Origin: Acidovorax radicis
GTDB lineage: Bacteria; Pseudomonadota; Gammaproteobacteria; Burkholderiales; Burkholderiaceae_C
Length of the DNA stretch: 64,000 nt
Direction: 5' to 3'
NCBI RefSeq assembly: GCF_020510705.1
Contig: NZ_CP075184.1
Coordinates: forward strand, 558,001-622,000
In this document: one piece after another, positions 44,248 through 52,071 of the stretch
Layout of the letters: each line of letters starts with the position of its first letter
Numbering within the stretch: the first letter of the stretch is position 1
Program-made: the position numbers and the translations under genes
The notes under the pieces: model-generated
The model's input: the letters and a program-made list of their open reading frames with translations, nothing else
Database searches by the model: none
Told to the model about the DNA's origin: nothing

Positions 44248-45999
44248 ATGTACGCCCCGTTTTTCGGTCTCCAGCACGCCCCGTTCTCCATCGCCCCCGA
44301 CCCGCGCTACCTGTTCATGAGCGAGCGCCACCGCGAGGCACTGGCGCATCTGCTCTATGGGCTGGATGCGGGGGGCGGTTTTGTGTTGTTGACGGGCGAA
44401 GTGGGCGCGGGCAAAACCACCGTGTGCCGGTGTTTTCTGGAGCAGATCCCGTCGCACTGCGATGTGGCCTACATCTTCAACCCCAAGCTCACGGTGGGCG
44501 AGTTGCTGCGCTCCATCTGTGATGAATTTGGGGTGCCGCACCAGGCGTCCTCACCAGGAGGGGAAACGGTCAAGGATTACATCGACCCGCTCAACGCATC
44601 GTTGCTGGCCGCGCATGCTGCGGGGCGCAACAGCGTGCTCATCATTGACGAGGCGCAGAACCTGTCGGCCGATGTGCTGGAGCAACTGCGCCTGCTCACC
44701 AACCTGGAGACCAGCGAACGCAAGCTGCTGCAGATCATCCTGATCGGCCAGCCCGAGCTGCGGGCCATGGTCGCCAGCCCGTCGCTGGAGCAACTGGCGC
44801 AGCGGGTGATCGCGCGGTTTCACCTGGATGCACTGAGCCCGCAGGAAACCCAGCAGTACATTGCCCATCGCTTGGCCGTGGCGGGCCTGCAGGGGCCCGT
44901 GCCGTTCAGCCAGCGCGCGATCCGGCGCATTCATGTCCTGTCGCGTGGGGTGCCCCGGCGCATCAACCTGCTGTGCGACCGGGCCTTGCTGGGTGCGTAC
45001 TCGGCCGGGGTGCGTGAGGTGGGCGTCGCCATCGTCAACCGCGCTGCGCGGGAGGTGTTTGATGCGCCCGCCTCGGCAGCGGCGGCCGCTGCTCGGGGGC
45101 GCGGCCGAACGTGGCCCTCGTGGGCGTCTGTGGCACTGGGGGCTTGCGTGGGGGCTGCCGTCGTGGCAGCGGCCAGCGCCTATCTGGGCGGCTGGCCCTT
45201 GTCGCCGCCGCGCAGCAGCGGCGTTGGAGTGGGTGCTGGTGGCGTGGCGGCGCAAGGGGGCGGCAGTGTGGCCCCGCAGCGCGGGGCTTCCTTGGCCGGT
45301 GGTGTGGCGGCTGCGCCCCCGGTGGCTTTGGCGGCCTCGGCGGCAGGTTCGGCGCCCGCCGTGCGCCCGGCATCGGGGCTGAGCCAGTTTCTGGCCGCAC
45401 AGCCGGCGGGGGAGGGCGCTGCCTGGCAGGCGCTAGCATCGGCCTGGGGGGCTACGGTGCCCGACGGCGTCGATGCGTGTGCCGCGCTCGTGCGTGAGGG
45501 TTTGCGCTGTTACCGCAACCGCCGCGCGGGGCTGAACCTGGTGCGGCAGATCGACCGGCCCGTGCTGCTGGCCCTTTTTGCCTCGGACGAAACCGACGTC
45601 GCCGTATCGGCCGTGCTGCGCCAGCTGGACGGTGATGTGGCCGTGCTGGAAGGCGGCGGCCATACGCTGCGGGTGCCCGTCAGCGAGCTGGCGCAGGTAT
45701 GGCGCGGCGATATCGCCACGCTGTGGCGTGCCCCGGCAGGAATGCCTGACAAAGGCGAGATCACCGATACCCCCGCAGGGCTGGCGTGGCTTGACAAGCA
45801 ACTGGCCTCCACCGCAGCAGGCGGCACGGGCGCGGGTGGCGGTGGCCGACCGGTGACGCCTGCCGTGCGCCAGTCGCGCATCCAGCGATTCCAGCTGGCC
45901 CAGGGCGTGACGCCCGACGGCCGTGCTGGCCCTTTGACCCTGATGTTGCTCAATCGCCTGGTGGGTGTGAGTGAACCGCGCCTGCGCACCGGAGCCTGA
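44248..45999 (+). CDS. GspA/ExeA-like AAA ATPase with C-terminal peptidoglycan-binding domain
   Basis: A 583-residue inner-membrane protein. Residues about 1-270: AAA domain opening MYAPFFGLQHAPFSIAPDP, Walker A TGEVGAGKTT, Walker B VLIIDEAQNLS, and HVLSRGVPRRINLLCDRAL. One membrane segment follows near 290 (SVALGACVGAAVVAAASAYL), then an Ala/Gly/Pro linker and a periplasmic part ending in a peptidoglycan-binding motif (QSRIQRFQLAQGVTPDGRAG). ExeA with ExeB helps place the type II secretin in the cell wall; the rest of the gsp genes are not in this window. Confidence 0.9.
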   Translation: MYAPFFGLQHAPFSIAPDPRYLFMSERHREALAHLLYGLDAGGGFVLLTGEVGAGKTTVCRCFLEQIPSHCDVAYIFNPKLTVGELLRSICDEFGVPHQASSPGGETVKDYIDPLNASLLAAHAAGRNSVLIIDEAQNLSADVLEQLRLLTNLETSERKLLQIILIGQPELRAMVASPSLEQLAQRVIARFHLDALSPQETQQYIAHRLAVAGLQGPVPFSQRAIRRIHVLSRGVPRRINLLCDRALLGAYSAGVREVGVAIVNRAAREVFDAPASAAAAAARGRGRTWPSWASVALGACVGAAVVAAASAYLGGWPLSPPRSSGVGVGAGGVAAQGGGSVAPQRGASLAGGVAAAPPVALAASAAGSAPAVRPASGLSQFLAAQPAGEGAAWQALASAWGATVPDGVDACAALVREGLRCYRNRRAGLNLVRQIDRPVLLALFASDETDVAVSAVLRQLDGDVAVLEGGGHTLRVPVSELAQVWRGDIATLWRAPAGMPDKGEITDTPAGLAWLDKQLASTAAGGTGAGGGGRPVTPAVRQSRIQRFQLAQGVTPDGRAGPLTLMLLNRLVGVSEPRLRTGA

Positions 46000-46004
46000 A
46001 TCCC

Positions 46005-46823
46005 ATGTCTTACATTCTTGATGCGCTGCGGCGCGCCGAAGCGGAGCGCGGCCGCGGGGCGGTTCCCGGTATTCATTCGCAGTCACTGCCCGTGCCAGGC
46101 AACGCTGCCGCGACCACGCGGGCGATGGCGTCGCCTGTGTGGATCGCGGCCACGGTGGCCTCTGTGGCCGTGGTGGCTGCCGCCGGTGCCTGGTGGGTGA
46201 CGCAGCGCAGCGCCCCCCAGGGCGGCGTGGTGGTGGCTGCTGGTTCGGCGCCGCCGTCGGCGGCCGTGGCCGCGCCGCCCGCAATGTCTGCCATCGCGCC
46301 TGCGGCGCCGGTGGCGGCGCCCGCCGTCGCGCCGGTCCTGATCGCCCCACCCGAGCCAGCGGTGCCCGCACCGCCCGTGAAACGTGCCGCTGCGCCATCG
46401 CGCGAAAAAGCGGACCGGGCGCCCGGCACCGCACCAGCGCCGTCTGCCGGGTTGGCACGCCCCCGTTCTGCCGAAACCCCGCGCGCGCCTGCGCGTGAGC
46501 CGGCAGACCCTGTGCGCCGTGAGCCACCACCTGCGGCCGTTGCGGCTACGGGGCCGGCCGGTACACCGCCCATATCACCCATCTCGGCCACGGGCACGGT
46601 GTTCGCCCAGGCGGATTTGCCTGATTCCGTGCGCGGGCAACTGCCGGTGTTGAAGATCTCGGGGATCACCTACTCCAGCAACCCGGTGTCGCGCATGGCG
46701 ATTGTCAACGGGCAAGTGCTGCACGAGGGGGACCCCGCTGCGCCGGGTTTGCTGCTGGAGAGGATCGAGCCCGGGCGCACGGTCTGGTCGTTCCGGGGCT
46801 ACCGGTACGGTCTGGCGCCTTGA
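46005..46823 (+). CDS. gspB: General secretion pathway protein GspB
   Basis: A 272-residue bitopic inner-membrane protein. It starts MSYILDALRRAEAERGRG, the signature of GspB/ExeB, followed by a membrane segment (VWIAATVASVAVVAAAGAWW, about residues 45-65), a long Ala/Pro-rich periplasmic linker, and the folded C-terminal GspB domain (LPVLKISGITYSSNPVSRMA, then VNGQVLHEGD). Partner of the ATPase 5 bases upstream, with which it forms the ExeAB-type complex. Confidence 0.92.
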   Translation: MSYILDALRRAEAERGRGAVPGIHSQSLPVPGNAAATTRAMASPVWIAATVASVAVVAAAGAWWVTQRSAPQGGVVVAAGSAPPSAAVAAPPAMSAIAPAAPVAAPAVAPVLIAPPEPAVPAPPVKRAAAPSREKADRAPGTAPAPSAGLARPRSAETPRAPAREPADPVRREPPPAAVAATGPAGTPPISPISATGTVFAQADLPDSVRGQLPVLKISGITYSSNPVSRMAIVNGQVLHEGDPAAPGLLLERIEPGRTVWSFRGYRYGLAP

Positions 46824-46917
46824 GGGGCCGGGGACGGGACTTCTCGGCGCACGATGCGGCGGAGAGTTCGGCCGTAAGTGCTGCCGGGTCTGGTGGGGTT
46901 GGGTGGAGGGGTATGAG

Positions 46918-46973
46918 CCAAATTGCCCTGTAGCGCTTGTCCATCAAGCGCTTGCAGCTATCAAATTGATATT
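46918..46973 (+). repeat. Dispersed palindromic repeat copy
   Basis: AAATTGCCCTGTAGCGCTTG, then CATCAAGCGCTTGCAGCTAT, then CAAATTGATA. TAGCGCTTG and CAAGCGCTT form the hairpin, and AAATTG and CAAATTGA lie at the two ends. Sits between gspB and the LivK-like gene, which converge here. Confidence 0.82.
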
Positions 46974-47005
46974 TACAGGCGGGGCCGTGGTCCGCCCTGT
47001 TGGTG

Positions 47006-48202
47006 CTATCGGATGAACCGGCCGTCGCGCCCCACCAACGTCAGCTCCACAAACCGCGACGCATTGCGCTCGGGGGTGCTGGCGTTGATCTCGAAGCCGC
47101 CCAGGTCCCACTTCTTGAGGTTCCAGGTGGCGTCGATGAAGGCGGCGCGCGTGGGGTTGCGGCCAGCCCGCTGCAGGGCCTCGGCGAACACGCGGGCGTT
47201 GATGTAGCCCTCCAGCGCCAGGTGCGACGGCTCGGCCGTGGCGCCCGATGTTTTCCAGGCCGACTGAAATTCGCGCACCACCGGCATGACGGCGTTGCTG
47301 GGGAGGGGCACTACCTGGGAGATCGCCATGCCGGTCGCATCGGCGCCCAGCGTCTTCACGGTGGCAGAGGTGCCCATCACCGACAGCGCATAAAGCGTCA
47401 CGCCGCGTTGCAGCCCCCGAAACGCCTTCACGAATTCGAGGGTGGGTTTGCCCGCCAGGCCGATCACAACGGCTTCGAGCTTGCCGTCGGCCAGCTTGGC
47501 CGCTGCGGTGCCTGCGTCTGACGCATTGTTTTCCACCGTCACGGACAGTGCCTTGGGCAGCTTGAGCTGGTCCATCGACGCGCTGGCGGCGGTGAACACC
47601 TCTTTGCCGAACGCGTTGTTCTGGTAAACGATGCCGATGCGTTGAATCCCGATGGTGGACAAATGCTGCACGAGTTTTTCAGCCTCGTCGGCATAGCTGG
47701 CGCGGATGTTGAACACATTGCGCGCGGTCTTGGTGCGGCTCAGCTGCGCGCCCGTGAACGGCGCGAAGAACGGAATGCCGCTGTCGATCACCTTGGGCAG
47801 CATGGCGTCGATCATGGGCGTTCCCATGCAGTTGAACAGGGCAAAGTTGCCCGGGTCGGCCAGAAACTGCTCCACGTTGGCCAGGGCCTTGGGCACCTCA
47901 TAGGCATCGTCTTTGGTCACCAGCTCGATGGTTTTGCCGTGGATGCCGCCGCGCGCGTTGAAGGCCGCGAATGCGGCCTTGGCACCCTGGTGCATGGCCG
48001 AACCGAGATCGCCCAGCGGACCGGTGAGCGCGGTCGATTGCGCAATCTTGATGGTCGCGTCCTGCGCATTGGCGCGGCGCACCGCCCCCAGCAGGGGCAG
48101 GCTGAGCGCCGCCGCCAGGATCTGGCGCCGGGCCAGCGGGGGCTGGCAATCTAGGTGCCCCCGGGTCAATTCAGAAGAGGTGGGTGTGGGGTGGTGGTGC
48201 AT
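47006..48202 (-). CDS. LivK-like ABC transporter substrate-binding protein
   Basis: A 398-residue Peripla_BP_6 protein. An N-terminal leader of 45 or so residues contains LARRQILAAALSLPLLGAV, cut near ANAQ. Mature part: TIKIAQSTALTGPLGDLGSAMHQG, FNARGGIHGKTIELVTKDDA, RNVFNIRASYADEAEKLVQH, RIGIVYQNNAFGKEV. No permease or ATPase genes are next to it. Divergent from a Crp/Fnr-type regulator, with a palindrome in between, so control by that regulator is likely. Confidence 0.9.
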   Translation of the reverse strand: MHHHPTPTSSELTRGHLDCQPPLARRQILAAALSLPLLGAVRRANAQDATIKIAQSTALTGPLGDLGSAMHQGAKAAFAAFNARGGIHGKTIELVTKDDAYEVPKALANVEQFLADPGNFALFNCMGTPMIDAMLPKVIDSGIPFFAPFTGAQLSRTKTARNVFNIRASYADEAEKLVQHLSTIGIQRIGIVYQNNAFGKEVFTAASASMDQLKLPKALSVTVENNASDAGTAAAKLADGKLEAVVIGLAGKPTLEFVKAFRGLQRGVTLYALSVMGTSATVKTLGADATGMAISQVVPLPSNAVMPVVREFQSAWKTSGATAEPSHLALEGYINARVFAEALQRAGRNPTRAAFIDATWNLKKWDLGGFEINASTPERNASRFVELTLVGRDGRFIR

Positions 48203-48272
48203 GTCTGTTTCTTTTTAGGGCCATGGGCCGCGCGCGGGCGGCCGGGCTGAGGCACCATCATCCCGTCACGAT

Positions 48273-48288
48273 TGACATTTTTTTGTCA
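48273..48288. promoter_or_regulatory. Crp/Fnr-style palindrome between divergent genes
   Basis: TGACA, six T, TGTCA (48273-48288): the same 5-6-5 layout as Crp/Fnr sites (TGTGA-N6-TCACA), 71 bases before the LivK-like start and 141 before the regulator ATG. A plausible binding site for the regulator encoded to the right. Confidence 0.5.
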
Positions 48289-48428
48289 GTCTGGCGACAA
48301 TTGGTCTCGTGGTATTCCCGGCTTTTGCTGCACCCGCCGCGCCTGGGAGCCTTGAGTCCGCGTGGCAGCTTCGCGGGTTTTTTATCTTTAGCGTGGGGGC
48401 TGCGCCTCCATGGAATTGGGAACTGCGC

Positions 48429-49151
48429 ATGAACCAAGACCTGTCCTTGCACCAGCGGCGCAGGCCGCCCACGTCGCAAGAGCTTGCAGGGATCCCCTGG
48501 CTGCACCTGCTGTTGCCAGCGGACCGCGAACGGGCCGTGGCCGCGTTGCTGGTGGGGGATGCGAAGGCGGGCGACTACGTGTGCCGCGTGGGGCGACCTG
48601 TCACTTACTGGTTCGGGGTGGTGGAGGGGTTGCTCAAGATGAGCACCGACAACGCGCAGGGGCAGACCATGACGTTCACGGGAGTGCCGCCCGGTGGCTG
48701 GTTTGGCGAGGGCACGGCGTTGAAGCGAGAACCCTACCGCTACAACATCCAGGCGCTGCGCAAGAGCATCGTGGCGGGGCTGGACATCGACACGTTTCAC
48801 TGGTTGCTGGACCACTCCATCGGTTTCAACCGCTTTGTGATGAACCAGCTCAACGAACGCCTGGGCCAGTTCATTGCCGCGCGCGAGATCGACCGCCTGG
48901 GCAACCCTGACGTGCGTGTGGCGCGCAGCCTGGCGTCGTTGTTCAACCCGGTGTTGTACCCCGGCGTGGGCGAGGTGCTGCGCATCACGCAACAAGAGCT
49001 GGCGTATCTGGTGGGTCTGTCGCGCCAGCGCGTGAACGAGGCGCTGGCGGCGCTGGAGCTGCAAGGCGCCATCCGGGTGGAATATGGCGGCTTGCGGGTG
49101 CTGGACCTGGGCGCGCTGCGCTCCAGCATTTTTCAGTGGCAGGGTGGGTGA
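48429..49151 (+). CDS. Crp/Fnr-family transcriptional regulator
   Basis: A 240-residue regulator. An N-terminal cNMP-binding-like barrel (GDYVCRVGRPVTYWFGVVEG, then GGWFGEGTALKREP) is followed by a winged helix with RITQQELAYLVGLSRQRVNE, the recognition helix of this family. No Cys cluster for an Fnr-type iron-sulfur centre is visible and the Arg of the cAMP site is not obvious, so the signal is unknown. ATG 48429 is chosen; the frame is open upstream but not conserved-looking. Divergent from the LivK-like gene. Confidence 0.9.
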   Translation: MNQDLSLHQRRRPPTSQELAGIPWLHLLLPADRERAVAALLVGDAKAGDYVCRVGRPVTYWFGVVEGLLKMSTDNAQGQTMTFTGVPPGGWFGEGTALKREPYRYNIQALRKSIVAGLDIDTFHWLLDHSIGFNRFVMNQLNERLGQFIAAREIDRLGNPDVRVARSLASLFNPVLYPGVGEVLRITQQELAYLVGLSRQRVNEALAALELQGAIRVEYGGLRVLDLGALRSSIFQWQGG

Positions 49152-49228
49152 GACGGCGCGTGCCCGGCGCAGGTGGCCGGGAAGGGCGGTGCGCTATGCG
49201 TTCAGCTCTTTCAGCGCTTTCAGCCCGT

Positions 49229-50953
49229 TCATTGCGGCAATAACGGCGCCTTGGTGTGCTGTGCCATGGGGCGGCCTGCAGCCCCTGCAGAGGCCAGGCG
49301 AACATGCCCTGCGGCCGCAGCCGGTGTGGCCTGCGTGGACGCGGGACTCCAGCTGTTTTCGTCGCCTCCGTCGTTGCGTGTGAGGCGGAAGGCGCCCACC
49401 ATCTGGGTGAGTCGCGCTGCCTGGTCTTTCAGGCTTTCTGCGGCGGCCGAGCCCTCTTCGACCAGCGCGGCGTTTTGTTGGGTCATCTCTTCGAGCGCGC
49501 CCACCGACTGGTTGACGTGGCCGATGCGCTCGCTTTGCTCGTGGGTGGCCGCCGTGATCTCACCCATGATGTCGGAGACGCGGCGCACCGACAGCACCAG
49601 GTCTTCCATCGTTTTGCCCGCGTGGTTGACCAAGGTGCTGCCTTCTTGCACCTGATCGACGCTGGCGCCGATCAGTGTTTTGATCTCGCGCGCCGCGTTG
49701 GCAGAGCGGCCCGCCAGGCTGCGCACTTCACCGGCCACCACGGCAAACCCCCGGCCCTGTTCGCCCGCCCGTGCGGCCTCTACGGCGGCGTTCAGTGCCA
49801 GGATGTTGGTCTGAAAGGCGATGCCGTCGATCACGCTGATGATGTCGGCGATCTTGCGCGAGCTGGCGCTGATGGTGTCCATGGTGCGCACCACCTGCGA
49901 CACCACTTCGCCCCCGCGTGTGGCGGCTTCGGATGCGGTGGATGCCAGCTGGTTGGCCTGCCGGGCCGAGTCTGCGCTTTGCGACACGGTGCCGGTCAGC
50001 TCTGCCAGCGCGGTGGCGGCGCCCTGCAGGTTGTGCGAAGTCTGCTCGGTGCGCTGGCTCAGGTGGAGGTTGCCCGACGCCACCTCCGAGCTGGCCACGA
50101 GGATCGATTCAGCGGTCTGCCCGATCTCCCCCACCAGCGTGCGCAAACGCTCCTGCATGGCGGCGATGGCTTCGAGCAGGCGGCCGGTTTCGTCATGGAT
50201 GCGCACCTCCACCTGGGATGTGAGGTCGCCGCGTGCAATACGCTCGGCCACCACCACGGCACGCCCGAGCGGTGCGGTGATGCCGGCGGTGATGCGCCAG
50301 GCGATCAATGCGCCGAGTCCAATGGCCAGCAGAACCAGCAGGCCGCCGACGGTGCGCGCACGGCTCTGGGTCTGGTCGGCCAGTGCGGTGGCCTGGGCGT
50401 TCAGGGTGTTCTGCAGTTCGCTCAGTTCGCGCAGCTTGGCGCGCCACGCGGTCTCCAGCGGTGCGACGCGGGTCATCAGCGCGAGCGTCGCGCTCACGGT
50501 GTCGCCGTCATCCACCGCCTTGATGGCAGTGTCCAGCTCGGGGCGTGTCTTCTGGCCCAGCGCCTGCACCTGGGTGAGCAGCTGGACCTCCTCCGGGGTG
50601 GCCTGGTCAGGTGACACGGTCTTTGCGAGCGCGGCCTCCAGCTGCGCATATTCCTTGAGCGTTTGAGCCACCGCCTCGACCTGTTCGTGGGCCTGCTTGG
50701 GGTCGATGTCGTTGAGCATGGCCGCAGAGCGGCCGTGGAGGCCCATGGCGCTCACGGTTTCGAGCATGCTGCTGACCAGTTTGGCCTTGCTGGCGCCCAC
50801 GCCAGTGATCTGGAGCATCTGGTCATGCACCTTGCCCACCGAGAGATGCCCCACTGCCGCTACGGCCACGAGGAGCACCAGCATGCATCCAAACCCCAGC
50901 CCTAGCCGGCTGGAGATAGAAAAGGATTTGGGTGAAGAAGAAGCGGCCAGCAT
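49229..50953 (-). CDS. Methyl-accepting chemotaxis protein
   Basis: A 574-residue chemoreceptor. TM1 about residues 20-40 ([19 protein letters not shown]), a periplasmic four-helix-bundle region to about 200, TM2 ([17 protein letters not shown]), HAMP, then the signalling domain with the invariant hairpin tip [20 protein letters not shown] and [18 protein letters not shown]. The C-terminal 50 residues are low-complexity; no clear CheR-tethering pentapeptide is seen. AAGGA precedes ATG 50953. Ligand unknown. Confidence 0.94.
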   Translation of the reverse strand: MLAASSSPKSFSISSRLGLGFGCMLVLLVAVAAVGHLSVGKVHDQMLQITGVGASKAKLVSSMLETVSAMGLHGRSAAMLNDIDPKQAHEQVEAVAQTLKEYAQLEAALAKTVSPDQATPEEVQLLTQVQALGQKTRPELDTAIKAVDDGDTVSATLALMTRVAPLETAWRAKLRELSELQNTLNAQATALADQTQSRARTVGGLLVLLAIGLGALIAWRITAGITAPLGRAVVVAERIARGDLTSQVEVRIHDETGRLLEAIAAMQERLRTLVGEIGQTAESILVASSEVASGNLHLSQRTEQTSHNLQGAATALAELTGTVSQSADSARQANQLASTASEAATRGGEVVSQVVRTMDTISASSRKIADIISVIDGIAFQTNILALNAAVEAARAGEQGRGFAVVAGEVRSLAGRSANAAREIKTLIGASVDQVQEGSTLVNHAGKTMEDLVLSVRRVSDIMGEITAATHEQSERIGHVNQSVGALEEMTQQNAALVEEGSAAAESLKDQAARLTQMVGAFRLTRNDGGDENSWSPASTQATPAAAAGHVRLASAGAAGRPMAQHTKAPLLPQ

Positions 50954-51342
50954 GAAAGTCCTTGTATCGCGGAGAAAAATCCAACAGCGCAATCCGGGTA
51001 ATGCAATATCGATGCCCGCACGGGGCGCTGCTCTGATCTTGCCGTCTGAACGACGCAGTGTAGGGAGAAATCAGGCCCAAGGTCATGAGGCTTGGGGATG
51101 CCCTCATGCGTGAATCACATGACCATGGCTGTTACAAATGGCCGCGCCCGGAAGGCGGACAATCAGCGGCGAATAAAGGTTTTTATTGTGCCTGCGCATC
51201 TTGATGAAAATCGCCGTTAGCGGTTTACCCATAAGGCGCTATAGCTATTAAAAATGATGTATCCGACCGCATCCATTCTTCCTTTTATCATCCACCGTTG
51301 CGGCCGAATAGGTATTAACCTGTAACAAACGCGAGGCCATTG
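50954..51342. other. 389-base intergenic stretch
   Basis: Lies between the divergent chemoreceptor and cupredoxin-like genes. It holds the ribosome site and leader of the chemoreceptor at the left, a dispersed-repeat copy at 51204-51255, and an AT-richer part up to the cupredoxin start with the small palindrome AGGTATTAACCT at 51310-51321. I see no gene; a flagellar sigma-28 promoter for the chemoreceptor was looked for and not found. Confidence 0.55.
51204..51255 (+). repeat. Dispersed palindromic repeat copy
   Basis: AAAATCGCCGTTAGCGGTTT, then CCCATAAGGCGCTATAGCTA, then TTAAAAATG. It keeps the TTAGCG-n-TTT and GGCGCTATAGCTAT pattern with some changes in the arms. About 90 bases before the cupredoxin-like gene. 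Confidence 0.7.
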
Positions 51343-52071
51343 ATGACGCTGCTTTCCATCTTCTTGCTGGCTCTGTGTGCGCCATTCGCTGGCCAGTGCG
51401 CTCGCTTTGCCAGGGGCCTGCGCAGGACGGCACCTGCCTTCCATGCGCCCGGGCGTGGACGGGTGTTGCGCGGTGGGCTCGCGCTGTGCCTGGTGGGCAG
51501 CCTGGGGGCGGCCGCACATGCAGGACTTGTCGCGGTGGCTGTGGCCGATGCAGCGGGCCAGCCTTTGGCGGATGCGGTGGTTTTTCTTGATTCGGCCGAC
51601 GCGCGCAAACAGGTCAAACCTCTTGTCGGCGTCGAAATGGCGCAAGAAAAACGCAAATTTTTGCCCGGTGTATTGGTAGTGCCCGTTGGCACCGAGGTGC
51701 GGTTCCCCAACCACGATTCGGTGCGGCACCACGTGTATTCGTTTTCTCCGGCCAAAAAATTCGAGCTCAAGCTCTACAGCGGCACCCCCTCCAGTCCCGT
51801 GCTGTTCGACAAGCCCGGCGTGGTGGTGCTTGGCTGCAACATCCATGACCAGATGGTGGGCTGGATGCTGGTGGTGGAGACGCCCTTTTATGCCCGCGTG
51901 CCCGATGCCAGCGGCAAAGTGCAACTCGACAACGTGCCGCCCGGCGTCTACACGCTGCGCACCTGGCACGCACGCCTGCCCGTGGGCGCACCAGCGCAGG
52001 AGCAGCCACTGACGGTGCCCGCAACTGGCGCGGTGTCGGCGTCGGTGCGCATGACGGGGTTACAGCCTTGA
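51343..52071 (+). CDS. Cupredoxin-like exported protein (methylamine-utilization type)
   Basis: About 242 residues. A long N-terminal region (to residue about 62) ends in a hydrophobic signal-like stretch GGLALCLVGSLGAAAHAGLV. The rest has a cupredoxin fold of the kind labelled methylamine utilization protein: FPNHDSVRHHVYSF supplies one His ligand, and VVLGCNIHDQMVGWM supplies Cys, His and Met, so a type 1 copper site looks complete. A C-terminal beta part (GKVQLDNVPPGVYTLRTWHA) resembles a carboxypeptidase-regulatory-like domain. Its stop overlaps the GGDEF-EAL gene by 4 bases. The true start may be nearer the signal. Confidence 0.82.
   Translation: MTLLSIFLLALCAPFAGQCARFARGLRRTAPAFHAPGRGRVLRGGLALCLVGSLGAAAHAGLVAVAVADAAGQPLADAVVFLDSADARKQVKPLVGVEMAQEKRKFLPGVLVVPVGTEVRFPNHDSVRHHVYSFSPAKKFELKLYSGTPSSPVLFDKPGVVVLGCNIHDQMVGWMLVVETPFYARVPDASGKVQLDNVPPGVYTLRTWHARLPVGAPAQEQPLTVPATGAVSASVRMTGLQP

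Noticed and set aside
48309..48428. A longer Crp/Fnr protein starting 40 codons earlier
   Set aside because: The extra residues are low-complexity and unlike the family, and would run over the likely regulatory region; ATG 48429 fits better.
50954..51110. A flagellar sigma-28 promoter for the chemoreceptor
   Set aside because: No good TAAA-n15-GCCGATAA-like match was found upstream of its start on the minus strand.
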